DNA from: Paramoeba atlantica
Taxonomy: Eukaryota; Discosea
Length of the DNA stretch: 64,000 nucleotides
NCBI GenBank assembly: GCA_977017575.1
Contig: CDRNVI010000044.1
Location: 744,001-808,000 of the forward strand
Direction: 5' to 3'
A program made the position numbers and the translations under genes. Positions 1 through 8,980 of the stretch are shown piece by piece (the first letter of the stretch is position 1; every line of letters starts with the position of its first letter). The notes under the pieces are model-generated. The model searched no databases. It was given only the letters and a program-made list of their open reading frames with translations, and was not told the origin of the DNA.

Positions 1-213
1 ATTTTGTCCAGAAGGCCAAAAAAGATTTCTGGGAAAGCCAAAAATATATTTGTTATCTTTTTCCCATAGCTACCCCAACGTAAAAAGGTGTATCAAAAGG
101 CAGCAGCACCAAGTTTAACGACGATAAAAACGGCGCCGTGAAGCATTGTAATAAATTACAATTAATTTGTATTGTATTGTATTTATAGAGTTCGGAGCCC
201 AATATAAGCAGGT

Positions 214-1070
214 TTGCGAACACATTATTCTCCAGAACCCGAATGGTGCACTCCCCAAGGGGAGGGCAAACTCCTCGGGGCGCACATCGGGGAGTCCGAC
301 GTCAAGGAGGAAGCGTGGGTTCTCTCAAAGGCCCCCAAAGTAATCTCCTTCCTTGAGAAGCTGAAGGATCTCAGCAAGCAATGTGCCTTGCTAAGGCTTT
401 GTGGGAGTCCTCGATGGAATTACATCGTGAGGACCCACGAGCCTCAAGTCACCAAAGTAGCCAATGCTCAGGTAGACAAGGCCGTCCTTGCATGTGCCGA
501 GGCTCTGCTCGGGGGGATAGGCTCCTTGGGAAATACGTCATTTTCAAACAACCTCTTTACGGAAGACTTTCTAGGGACCATCCCCTTCAAGCACAAAGCC
601 GTGGACATGCAGGCCAAGGCAAAGAGCGCCCTGCAAGGCCTACCCCCTGGCGTGCCGGCTAAGGAGCAGAGCCGCATCCTATGTGTGGAGGTCATGGGGA
701 AAGCACCCACTGCTACTCAGTTGGTCTGCATGAGGCAGATTCAAAACATCCACTCCACTAATTGGATGAATGCCTGGCCCAACCCCTTGGCACCGTCCTA
801 CGTCGGGAAGGAGGCCGCTGAGCCGTCCCATACCCTTAGGACGGCTGAAGCCAACAAACGTTCCACCCCCTAGCGTTCACAACCTATGAGATTCCGGGTC
901 CTGAGACCCTGGACTTTCTCCAGAAGGTGGCGAGGGCTCACACATCGGACAAAAACGGGTGCCTCTCGCATATGTTGATTGCTATTGGGGTGGTAATTCA
1001 GAGGGGCCGTACTAAGATCGGTACCGCCGCGGGGTACGGGGGTAGGGGTTGGGCTAGAATTTCGTGTAGA
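214..1070 (+). mobile_element. Reverse-transcriptase fossil, retroelement of unresolved family
   Basis: This is the only coding-like stretch on the plus strand. The conceptual protein resembles the thumb and C-terminal part of retroelement reverse transcriptases of the kind whose conserved block reads roughly LLG-(A/P)-x-(I/V)-G, then LLRLCGxPRxNYxxRT. A further related stretch follows to about 1070. It is a partial, broken copy with no recognisable ends, endonuclease or integrase. Whether it belongs to a non-LTR or a tyrosine-recombinase (DIRS-like) lineage cannot be settled from this fragment. It is treated as a fossil. It is opposite in orientation to the host array. Confidence 0.6.
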
Positions 1071-1328
1071 ACAAAAAAAATATTATACCATATAGCGCCG
1101 CGAAATACTATAATATTGCAGTACTACATATTGTAGCAGGGGCTGAGTTGGCTTAGTATTCAAGCCACGTTTTCTAAAAGGCACGCGCTTTGGATAGCTC
1201 ATGAGGTCTCCTCAAGAGGCTCGTAATAACATTTTCCAGAATAGAAGTAGTGTCTCATAAGTCTTCGAAAAGCTCTACACAGGGGAAAAGCTATGCAGGT
1301 GTATACACGTGTACATGCATGTATGTGT

Positions 1329-1931
1329 TCAGTGCATACCGGACAACTGTGATTCTGCCATTCGTAGTTGTATCTTTAAAGAATCTATTCGCTTTTGGAG
1401 TTGGTTCCTGTCCTCATCATTCGACTCTTGTTTCCACGCCTTTGTTGCCGCCGTAATTCGCTTTGCCTCAGCCGCCTCTCTCTCTCTTTTAGCAAGGTAT
1501 TTACTGCGAATAATGTCCTTAAGCGCCTCGTTTTCTTCATTTCCTCGAACCTCATCAGGAAGTAATTGTAACGCAGTCTCCATTGGATTTTCAGGTAACG
1601 GGACGCGAGAGAACACAGAGTCCACTACGTGAGATATTTCAGCTACCAGCCGATCATCTTCCTCTGGCGATTCCATGTGTGAAATATATTGATGTGGGTA
1701 TTTTGAATCCAAGCCGTCGACGTTTTCTTGAAAAACCTTCTCAGCGTTATGCTCCCTGAGATCACGTAAGAGATCAAACTCGCTTAACGGTGTGCCCAAT
1801 ATTGTGCGAGACCCTGCGAGAGGATCCGTAGAGCATGTGCGTCTTTGACAGTATTTGTAGTTGACTCGCATACAAGTTCTTGCGCCAACAGAACGTAGAG
1901 AAATCACTCGCTGCAAAGCTGTAACAAACAT
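1329..1931 (-). CDS. Small unrecognised protein, probably mitochondrial
   Basis: About 200 residues and not recognised. The first in-frame ATG is at 1931; the open frame reaches slightly further upstream only through a TTG. The N-terminus (MFVTALQRVISLRSVGARTC) is rich in Arg, Ser and hydrophobic residues without acidic residues, as in mitochondrial presequences. The C-terminal third is strongly charged with Lys/Arg/Glu/Ala heptad-like spacing (residues ~140-195), suggesting a coiled coil. The middle is acidic. A T-rich pyrimidine tract lies immediately before the ATG. Function is unknown; association with a mitochondrial complex is inference only. Confidence 0.6.
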   Translation of the reverse strand: MFVTALQRVISLRSVGARTCMRVNYKYCQRRTCSTDPLAGSRTILGTPLSEFDLLRDLREHNAEKVFQENVDGLDSKYPHQYISHMESPEEDDRLVAEISHVVDSVFSRVPLPENPMETALQLLPDEVRGNEENEALKDIIRSKYLAKREREAAEAKRITAATKAWKQESNDEDRNQLQKRIDSLKIQLRMAESQLSGMH

Positions 1932-2255
1932 TGGGAAAATACCGAGTAAGAAAAAAACCGCGAGCAACTTAGATAAGCAGGTTGGAGTGCTTGAGCTGCG
2001 TGCATGGCATCCAATAGACTTCTATTTATCGACTATTTTTCCAATATGTGGAATAACTTTCGCTACATGTATAACAAATGCACAGCATGATTCGTCTTTT
2101 CTCGGCGACAGAACCAAAATACGAACTCTCAAATCTCTGATGAGTGGGCACCAAAACAGGTGCTCATATTCCCAAAAAATAGAATAAAACACAGCTTACT
2201 GTTGTGGGATGTAGCAAATAACTCTTCGTTCTGACATTCCAGCGAATGCCAAAAG
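1932..2255. other. Intergenic spacer with no recognised feature
   Basis: About 320 bases between the small putative mitochondrial gene and CLP1. AT-rich. No RNA gene, repeat or convincing ORF was seen. It should hold the CLP1 3' UTR and the splice-acceptor region of the downstream gene. Confidence 0.5.
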
Positions 2256-4136
2256 CTAAGGAACTACACCTTCACTCCCTAGAAACACGTTCATTGCAAT
2301 GAGAAATGCTGAAGGTAGAGGGCCTGGTCCGGGAGTTGCCAATTTTAGCATTGGCACATCATTTGCACCTTCGGAGTCATCTTCTGATCTGCGTTCAACA
2401 GCAAGAAAAACACAGAATCCCAATAGGTTGGCATGAGGTACCTCCACCTCTCTTTGTGCGGCTGAGACTGCAAGTAGTTGACCGGGTCGTAGTTGCTTGT
2501 TTCCCTCGATACACAATTGCCCATCCTCTGACATTCGGCAAGGAGCCATACGATTTGTCTCCTCGTCAACCATTACCACGATCGTCTCAGATAAGGGAAT
2601 CGAGATCCCACAGGGAAGTAAGCTCATTCGGCCTCCAAAAAAATACTCATGCACACGATGTCGGCCCACATCCATGATTGGGTAACTCAATTCTCGCGGT
2701 GCGGGAATGCGGAGTATCGAAATCGACATGCCGGACTCCTTTAACGCGTCATCGAGTAACGGAAAATCCCCTTCCGCGGATGTGGAAACGCGCAACACAG
2801 TCGTAATCTCATACACCTCAGCCACCCCACACACCACATCAGGGTCTGTGCTGGAGCATAAGACAATGGTCCCCCCGAACGGCTTTGTTGCGGTAGGCCC
2901 CGTAAATGTCTCCTCGCGAACTAAAAAAGCTGGCACCAGGCACTGCGCGAGGGAAACACATGCTTGAGTGTAGCGCTCCCCCGTAGCAGCGTGTCCAGCG
3001 CCAAAAACAACCGCAAGGTACCCGTCCATTCCCTCCTCAACTGGGATAGGTTCCTCCACACACACTGCCGCGACCGTCCCGGGGACCGCCAACGCGGAAC
3101 CCCCGGAGTTTTCCAAATCCACTACTAAACTAGACATTCCACAGCGTGCAGTAAGATTCGCTACCAGACTCGCGAGTGCCACCGCAATTCCCACTTCTCC
3201 AGCACCATACGACAGTAACAACCGATAGGGCGCACCTTGTGACACCCGGTGGTTTACGATTCGTTGTACCGTCTCGGAGAACACCGAAACCACACCGTGC
3301 GAGGTACGAAACACTGTAATCTCTGACGCACTCGGACCGTCCAACCTCTCACCTTCTTCTTTTCCCTTCACCTCCCCTCCTCCCTTCTCCTCCTTCCCCA
3401 GCGCCTTCCGCATCTCCTCTAAATACCGCGCCTGTTTCTCCTTCCGTCGTCGCTGAAGCCTCTTCGCACTCTCGGACACCTCTCCCAAACCCACACCCTC
3501 ATCCTTTTCCCACTCTTCCCCTGTTCCTCCTCCCCCCTTCCCTCCCCCCACCGTACCTCCCCCCTCCTCCTTACCCCCACCACCACCACCACCCCCCTCT
3601 TCTCCCCCTTCCCCACCCCCCTCTCTCCCCCTATCCCCTCCCTTCACCCCCTCCCCCCACGGTTCACCCCCCACACGGGTCTCCCTAAACACCAGTTCGT
3701 TCTCCTGTCCCCCTACCCTCCCTACGGCCCCTACCCCCCCTACGGCCCCTACCCCTACCCCTACCCCCCCTACGGCCCCTACCCCCCCTCCCCCCTGCAC
3801 CCCCACCGTGGCCCCGCCCCCCGTGTGTATCCACCGTGTGGCGTACGGCGGCAGGCGGTACCGTACCCCGGGGACCAGCGGGTTCCCCAGGACCTCCGCG
3901 GACCCGTGGTGGAGCACAAGGCACACGGGGGAGGGGGTGGCTAGCGAGAGACGGGCCTCCTGGCCCGGGGGAAGGGAGAGGGTGAGGCCGAGGGGGGAGG
4001 GGGGGGAGGGGGAAACGGGGGGAGGGGAGGGGTTGTAGATGGAGCGTGGGGCGCGGGAGGTGGAGGGGGTGGAGGGGGGACGGGGGGGGTTCGCCAGGGA
4101 AGGTGGTGGTCGTGGTGGTGGGAAAGGAAAGGACAT
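2256..4136 (-). CDS. CLP1: CLP1-family pre-mRNA cleavage/polyadenylation factor with a degenerate P-loop
   Basis: 626 residues; the family is usually about 430-450. The N-terminal beta domain is recognisable at residues ~45-110 (GLTLSLPPGQEARLSL, HHGSAEVLGNPLVPG). A low-complexity Gly/Val/Glu insert follows (residues ~115-265) and then the central ATPase-like domain (~290-400). The C-terminal domain ends with the family pattern PGPGPLPSAFLI. CLP1 acts in cleavage factor II (CF IA in yeast) and, in animals, as an RNA 5'-kinase with the tRNA endonuclease. Here the Walker A region reads GAGEVGIAVALAS: the Lys and Ser/Thr of GxxxxGK(S/T) are Ile and Ala. A matching DLENSGG replaces the usual DLDVGQG. 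It is therefore probably a catalytically dead scaffold. The 5' part is much more GC-rich than its neighbours, with minisatellite-like CTACGGCCCC repeats near 3715-3790. Confidence 0.82.
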   Translation of the reverse strand: MSFPFPPPRPPPSLANPPRPPSTPSTSRAPRSIYNPSPPPVSPSPPSPLGLTLSLPPGQEARLSLATPSPVCLVLHHGSAEVLGNPLVPGVRYRLPPYATRWIHTGGGATVGVQGGGGVGAVGGVGVGVGAVGGVGAVGRVGGQENELVFRETRVGGEPWGEGVKGGDRGREGGGEGGEEGGGGGGGGKEEGGGTVGGGKGGGGTGEEWEKDEGVGLGEVSESAKRLQRRRKEKQARYLEEMRKALGKEEKGGGEVKGKEEGERLDGPSASEITVFRTSHGVVSVFSETVQRIVNHRVSQGAPYRLLLSYGAGEVGIAVALASLVANLTARCGMSSLVVDLENSGGSALAVPGTVAAVCVEEPIPVEEGMDGYLAVVFGAGHAATGERYTQACVSLAQCLVPAFLVREETFTGPTATKPFGGTIVLCSSTDPDVVCGVAEVYEITTVLRVSTSAEGDFPLLDDALKESGMSISILRIPAPRELSYPIMDVGRHRVHEYFFGGRMSLLPCGISIPLSETIVVMVDEETNRMAPCRMSEDGQLCIEGNKQLRPGQLLAVSAAQREVEVPHANLLGFCVFLAVERRSEDDSEGANDVPMLKLATPGPGPLPSAFLIAMNVFLGSEGVVP

Positions 4137-4686
4137 GGAAAAGGGGGGGGGGTGTGGGTGGGATGTTGGGGTTGTGTAAAAAAAGAAAGGTAGGGGATGA
4201 TAGAGGATGGTGGAGAGGGGTAAGGAATAAACAAGGGGGAGTAAGGGAGTGGATAGATTTGGTATGTACGTTCAGAAGAAGAATATACATGTGTGTAGTT
4301 GTGAATGGCTTGTCAAAGTAAGTTAGGTAACATGCAGCTAGGATAAGCTGAGTAACTTTCTTTTGAACCGTGGAAAAATTGTTATTGAAGATTGTATAAG
4401 TCCTACGTAAAGATCATTTCATACATGTATGTCCGTCCACACATACAAGTAAGTTCCGCGGATGCGTACAAGAATGTATGATTTTTGAGAATCACATGTA
4501 AAACATATTGTCCTATGGTGATGTTTTTCTATGATAAAATTTATCATACGCATATTTATCAAATATGCGAAATAGTATATAATGTATTCCCTTGAAAGGC
4601 TCGTAGTAATTTGTATAGTTTACATGGGCCATACGTTAAGTAGACATAATCTCTCAGGGGTATAAAGTTCGAAAAAAGAACATCGC
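4137..4686. other. AT-rich intergenic spacer
   Basis: About 550 bases with many TGTATG/ACATAC stretches. No gene, RNA or repeat is recognised. It holds the 3' UTR of the 4687-6720 gene and the splice-acceptor region of CLP1. The CLP1-proximal part (4137-4260) is purine-rich on the plus strand, so pyrimidine-rich on the coding strand. Confidence 0.5.
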
Positions 4687-6720
4687 TTATCCGTACTGTT
4701 TGTACCCGGTTCTTGTTGTAGAATAAGAATGACTGCCGCTAAGAAAATTGTTTCTAATTTGGCTGTGAAACCCACGCTGAAAAGTGCGATTGGCATGCGG
4801 TTTCTTAGGTGCCGGTGTAGTTTCCTCACGTTTTTTTAATCCTTCATCCTGCTTTCGCTTCTTGTGCCCCATTGAACCGAGTAACCAGCTTGGAGTAGAC
4901 GGAATAACCGGGATGGCTGTAACGCCATCCAGCAAAGAAGAGATACTATTAATACAGGCACAGGCTTGGCCCTCCTCATCGGCCTTTGACTTGCTTTCCA
5001 TATTTTTCCGTTTTGACGCATAGGCAGCACGTCGAAGTAATTCGGAATGTTTTCCAAAGTCGTTTTTATATTTGGTAAGGCACTCCATGGCATTCGTCGG
5101 AGTAACCGCATCTGCCAAAGTTTGTAGCGCTTGTTTCCATATGTCGGGATTGTGGCGCGCAATACTGCAAGCGACTCCAACAGCACACTCAAGAATTGTA
5201 AAATTTCGTGGCAGATCGTAAGAACCGTTTGTTTGAGATAGAGTATTTCCGGATTTGAAATTAAGAACTGACTGAAACACAACTTGACAAATTTCATTGC
5301 CCGAAAATGATAAATTTTCTATTTCCACGGAAATCATAACCAGGTAAAGTGCTTTCCAGAGAGCTATTGTCCTGTTGAAATTTTGCGGATGCGTAACGTC
5401 TCGTAATAAAGTACGAATCATCCCTTCTGCATGCCTTGCGTCTATCTTTTTCCACAGTTCCTGATTACAAACGCTGACTTCCAATATAATCCACGGTGCG
5501 ATATTTTCGATTACCCGACCTTCAACTTTAATTTCTTCATTAGTTGAGCTTTCTTGCGCTTCCACTCCGGATTCTTCAATTAAACCTTTCAAGCACCCAT
5601 GCAACATACCGAGTTCTGTTTCTTTATCGAAACACGGCAACCTTCGAAGAATTTTCCATAACCCACGAATTTCGGAAGATGTTCGGGCGTACGCCGACGC
5701 ATGGGTAAGTACAAGATTTACTAGTTCATGGAGCGATGCTGTCTTCGATGTCCACGCTCGAAAGAAACTAGACGCGAGCAGTTCTTCAAAACATTGTATC
5801 GCAAACTGCTTCTCTCTGTCTCTGATCTCTTTATTTGATTCTTCCGGCCGCGCAGTGGGATCCGTTTTCATCCAGTGCAAGACTTTTCGTACTACCGGCG
5901 ACCAATTCAAGTTGACCATTTCGTGAAGTGCACCCATCGCAGCCTCGTAGTACAAGCTAAATACATTAGGATCACATGGCTCCTCCATGGTGGTTGTTAG
6001 TACATTCTCACCAGAGTGAGTCATACGGCTCGCTGCCAGGCGACCATCGTTCGCAAACATTGCTGTCTGCAAAATAATATCAGAGAACTCACGTATCATA
6101 TGACTTTGTTTGGCTTCATTGGGTGCCTTTCGACATAAGCACGGTAACACACGCAATGAAGCTTCGTGGAGCGCAATGGTTCTGTGCGTACCTTCTGAGG
6201 TTAGTGGGAGTACCAGCACGTGGAATATAGTCTGTAGAAGGGGTTGTATTAAATTCGGGCAATGCTGTGGTACGTGTGTCGCCAGACATTCCAGGAGTCG
6301 CACTCGGAAATGAATAGGCACATAATTATCTAGAATAGTCTTCAAAAATGTTTGACCGACTTGATTGTCCAAAACCCGCTTTTCTAGAGATATTTCGTGA
6401 TATAGATCTACCTCAGCGATGTAATCTTTCGTATTTTCTATCGAATCACTGGCTTCGATTCGCACTAGTTTCGAATCATTGGCTTCGGGTTCTCCAGTCG
6501 TCGTAAGAGATACTGCATTGGCGGTCGTTGCAGATAAACTTGCTTGATTAACAACATGATTATCAGCTCCTCCCACCGAACGTCCTGATAAAGGGATTTT
6601 GTTGTCGGATTCCGATGTCATTGCCGTTGATTTGTCATTTATCTTGTTCGAATCATCTACTGGAGTTACCTTGTCATTGGCCTTAACAGGTCTGGCCTTC
6701 GAAGAACCTTTGGGCGGCAT
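4687..6720 (-). CDS. Unrecognised large alpha-helical protein, possibly nuclear
   Basis: 677 residues from the ATG at 6720 (MPPKGSSKARPVK). An open frame continues upstream through a hydrophobic stretch, but MPPKGSS is the more natural start and follows a strong pyrimidine tract. The first ~120 residues are Ser/Thr/Asp-rich and probably disordered. Residues ~130-580 are long amphipathic helices suggestive of an ARM/HEAT-like solenoid (LLECLATHVPQHCPNLIQPL, then LHEASLRVLPCL). The tail contains a basic cluster GHKKRKQDEGLKKREE, a possible nuclear localisation signal, then an Arg/Ser/Tyr/Gly-rich end. It precedes CLP1 in the same transcription direction. A symplekin- or Rif1-like role was considered, but no diagnostic motif was found. 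Confidence 0.7.
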   Translation of the reverse strand: MPPKGSSKARPVKANDKVTPVDDSNKINDKSTAMTSESDNKIPLSGRSVGGADNHVVNQASLSATTANAVSLTTTGEPEANDSKLVRIEASDSIENTKDYIAEVDLYHEISLEKRVLDNQVGQTFLKTILDNYVPIHFRVRLLECLATHVPQHCPNLIQPLLQTIFHVLVLPLTSEGTHRTIALHEASLRVLPCLCRKAPNEAKQSHMIREFSDIILQTAMFANDGRLAASRMTHSGENVLTTTMEEPCDPNVFSLYYEAAMGALHEMVNLNWSPVVRKVLHWMKTDPTARPEESNKEIRDREKQFAIQCFEELLASSFFRAWTSKTASLHELVNLVLTHASAYARTSSEIRGLWKILRRLPCFDKETELGMLHGCLKGLIEESGVEAQESSTNEEIKVEGRVIENIAPWIILEVSVCNQELWKKIDARHAEGMIRTLLRDVTHPQNFNRTIALWKALYLVMISVEIENLSFSGNEICQVVFQSVLNFKSGNTLSQTNGSYDLPRNFTILECAVGVACSIARHNPDIWKQALQTLADAVTPTNAMECLTKYKNDFGKHSELLRRAAYASKRKNMESKSKADEEGQACACINSISSLLDGVTAIPVIPSTPSWLLGSMGHKKRKQDEGLKKREETTPAPKKPHANRTFQRGFHSQIRNNFLSGSHSYSTTRTGYKQYG

Positions 6721-7006
6721 GCAGTACAAATAAGTACAGAAAAGAGGATTTTTTTTAAAAGGGGAAAAGAGAAAGAACTTAACTAACTGATAAATTGATA
6801 GAACAACACACAATCTTAAAGATTGTGTATATCAATCTTTCTTGTGCATCAACATGGCATGCTTCTTTCATTTACTAGGCGAACAAGTGGTACTAGGGAT
6901 ACAACATTTCTCGAACGCTCCAAAACTGAGTATAAATGAGGTGTAACTGTATAAATGAGATCTGAGTATAAACAAAACTGAGTAAAATAACAAAATCGAC
7001 ATCAAA

Positions 7007-7029
7007 GATACAGTTTCTGTACCTTGTTG
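7007..7029 (+). ncRNA. Truncated spliced-leader exon with 5' splice donor (copy A)
   Basis: Positions 7011-7029 read CAGTTTCTGTACCTTGTTG, preceded by GATA and followed by GTACATTTTCC. Kinetoplastid spliced leaders are 39 nt and end in CAGTTTCTGTACNNNATTG followed by GTAT or GTAC. The T. cruzi leader shows the same GATACAG block. The usual 5' part (AACTAACGC) is absent, so only about 23 of 39 bases are present. The bases around the donor can fold as GTACC-N5-GGTAC. This is likely a pseudogene or captured fragment rather than a working SL gene. Confidence 0.65.
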
Positions 7030-7061
7030 GTACATTTTCCTTTAGTTCATCTTTTCTTTCC

Positions 7062-7104
7062 CCGGCAACGAGCACAGTTTTACTGTTTATATGCCCGTTG
7101 CCGG
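7062..7104 (+). ncRNA. Conserved hairpin downstream of the SL-like exon (copy A)
   Basis: The arms CCGGCAACG and CGTTGCCGG pair across a short loop. In copy A the stem has about two mismatches; in copy B (47760-47801) it is a perfect 15-bp stem; in copy C (40859-40901) it is 14 bp with a compensatory C-G to A-T change. The position, about 30 bases after the splice donor, fits an SL-RNA intron stem-loop. Confidence 0.6.
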
Positions 7105-7577
7105 CCGGCACTAAGGCCGAAACTGTCCCTCTTTCTCGGCGAAGTAGGGGACGCGCTTCCACCCCATCACCCCTCCCCGGCTCACTCTTTGAGTGGGTTT
7201 TCTTCCCTCCCCGGCTTTCTTCCCTTCGCGCCCTTTCCTTCCCGGGGAGCCATGCGCCATGGTGGCCTCCCTTGAGCACCACTGGGCGTGGCTCTGCCTC
7301 GTCTTATCGCGAGGCAGCGGTCGGTTGCAGTGCGCCCCTCCGGCTGCGTAAAGAGGTGGTGAGTTGCCTGGACCACCTCTACCGACTGGGGCTGAGTCGG
7401 TTGCAGTGCGACTCTCCGGCTGCGTAAAGAAAGGGCGAGTTGCCTGGACCCCCTCTACCGACAGAGTCCGTGCTAATCCCCTTGGTGCGACATCCGTCAT
7501 TACGGATTGTGCCGATGATATCGGCTGTCGCATCAAGGGCTGTATCTCTGCGCCACCGAGCGCATGAACATCAAAAC

Positions 7578-8209
7578 TCTTAGGAGGGCGGGACAGACTT
7601 CTGAGGAGGAGTGTACGTTACGTTATTGGAGGAGTAGGCTCACTAAATTCAAGCCTAAATTCAAAGACTAGAGAAAATATTATGCACCTCCCACTAATAG
7701 TGCAGCGAGTTTTCGCTAAACGGCACTACATTATATAAGTAATCATATTTGTATAAAAATATTTTTAATCGAAATGTTTTAAATTTTTAAAAAAGAACAG
7801 TAAATGGTAAAACGTAGATTCTGTGACATAAACATGCTGATGGACACTCGCAGCATCTTGCACTCACACATTAGATATTAAGTTTGAATACTTAGTAATT
7901 ATTCAATGCACAAAAAAAGACTACATTGAATGAATATACAAACTCTATTTCCTAGAAACAAGAAATATGTTTCGTCTTACTATGCACAAGACCAAAAACT
8001 GTACCCAAAGTTTACTAAAAGCGTGACTACGAAGGCAGTAATAATTGTCAAGCTCATGGTACTGTTCCATATCTATTTAAAAGAAATAAATGAGATTCGG
8101 GGCGCCTGACGGTTTCAAGAATTTTCGTTTCCATAGCATAAGAAAAGTGACGCGGCAGTGACATTGTGCTTTCACAGCACTGGAACGATCATTGAGCTAA
8201 ATGAAGCAC
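7578..8209. other. AT-rich gene-free stretch
   Basis: About 630 bases between SL-like copy A and the LRR gene. AT-rich, with no ORF, RNA gene or repeat that I can support. Confidence 0.5.
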
Positions 8210-8980
8210 TTATGTTCGGATTCTTTGCGGATAGAAATGGATATTTTTAGGTGGAGGCTTTGGTAGTACGTCATCAAAATAATTGCGCGTCATATCGCAG
8301 CTCAGCAGGGCACAAGGCATATGACGTACGTCTGCTGTTCCAGTAAAATAATTCGTGCCCAGAAAAAGTAGCTGCATTTCATGAGGCAGCTGTCCGAGTT
8401 CAACATTTCCAATAAATTCATTTTCATGCAAAGTGAGTGAGCGCAAAGTGGAAGGTAGTAACTGAAGCGTATCTAAAACATCAAAATAATTACTCTCAAC
8501 GTCAAAATGCTGCAACCCGGCGGGAAGATGCCGCAGTAACAGGCTCCCACAGAGTGCGTTAAAAGAGAGGCTCACATCCTGAAGTGAGGCAGGTAAATCT
8601 GCAGTGTTGATTGGTCCCGTAAAGTTGTTCCCATCAAGCCGAAGTTCCCAAACATTATTCGGAAGAAAAAGGGGCAATATCAATCCTGTTAGACGATTCT
8701 GCGTGAGTCTTAAGCTATCCATTTCGTACGGCGCATATTCCCAGAAGGGGGTTCCGATCAGTCCTTTGTTCGACCAATCGATGCTAATTGCACGATCCAT
8801 TGTTTCGAGGCACCGAACTCCATGCCAATCACATACAGAACTCTCCACTACCCAAGAAGGGTGCCACTGAGTTACATTTTGTATGAACTTAAGAAGTCGA
8901 TGCTCTACAGGCAAATTGAATTGACTTATTCGCGCACGCCGGGTAGGGGACGCATGATCCTGCGGACGAACTGCTAACAT
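8210..8980 (-). CDS. Leucine-rich repeat protein
   Basis: 256 residues from the ATG at 8980. Residues ~20-65 resemble a plant-type LRR cap (WHPSWVVESSVCDWHGVRC). They are followed by about six LRRs of the protist type LP-x-L-x-L-x-L-x-x-N-x-F-x-G, for example LPASLQDVSLSFNALCGSLL and LPSTLRSLTLHENEFIG. LRRs of this phrasing are abundant in kinetoplastids and other protists and usually mediate protein-protein contacts. No signal peptide, membrane segment or catalytic domain is visible, and no ligand can be inferred. It sits between the EDC4-like gene and SL-like copy A. Confidence 0.75.
   Translation of the reverse strand: MLAVRPQDHASPTRRARISQFNLPVEHRLLKFIQNVTQWHPSWVVESSVCDWHGVRCLETMDRAISIDWSNKGLIGTPFWEYAPYEMDSLRLTQNRLTGLILPLFLPNNVWELRLDGNNFTGPINTADLPASLQDVSLSFNALCGSLLLRHLPAGLQHFDVESNYFDVLDTLQLLPSTLRSLTLHENEFIGNVELGQLPHEMQLLFLGTNYFTGTADVRHMPCALLSCDMTRNYFDDVLPKPPPKNIHFYPQRIRT

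Larger units (their letters stand above)
7004..7577 (+). repeat. Dispersed spliced-leader-headed repeat, copy A
   Basis: A 574-base GC-rich element on the plus strand, opposite to the host genes. It matches copy B (47363-47859, inverted) almost base for base, from AAAGATACAG at the head to GAACATCAAAAC at the tail. It starts with the 3' part of a spliced-leader exon and a GTAC donor, followed by a T-rich stretch, a hairpin at 7062-7104 and C-rich sequence. Copy A carries a ~76-base internal tandem duplication (units starting at 7322 and 7398) that copy B lacks. Short ORFs in it differ between copies and are not credited. It could be a relocated SL-RNA repeat unit, a retrocopy, or a SINE-like element that captured SL sequence. 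Confidence 0.75.

Noticed and set aside
3715-3800. Interstitial telomere-like repeat (CCCCTA/CTACCCC)
   Set aside because: The period and sequence follow GVGAVG-coding minisatellite units inside CLP1 and there is no TTAGGG array.
3685-4290. 201-codon Pro/Arg-rich frame overlapping CLP1 on the same strand
   Set aside because: Shadow frame of a C-rich segment; the CLP1 frame carries the conserved domain.
7098-7567. Several overlapping 60-140-codon frames in SL-like copy A and their counterparts in copy B
   Set aside because: Frames differ between the two copies, are composition-driven and show no family motif.
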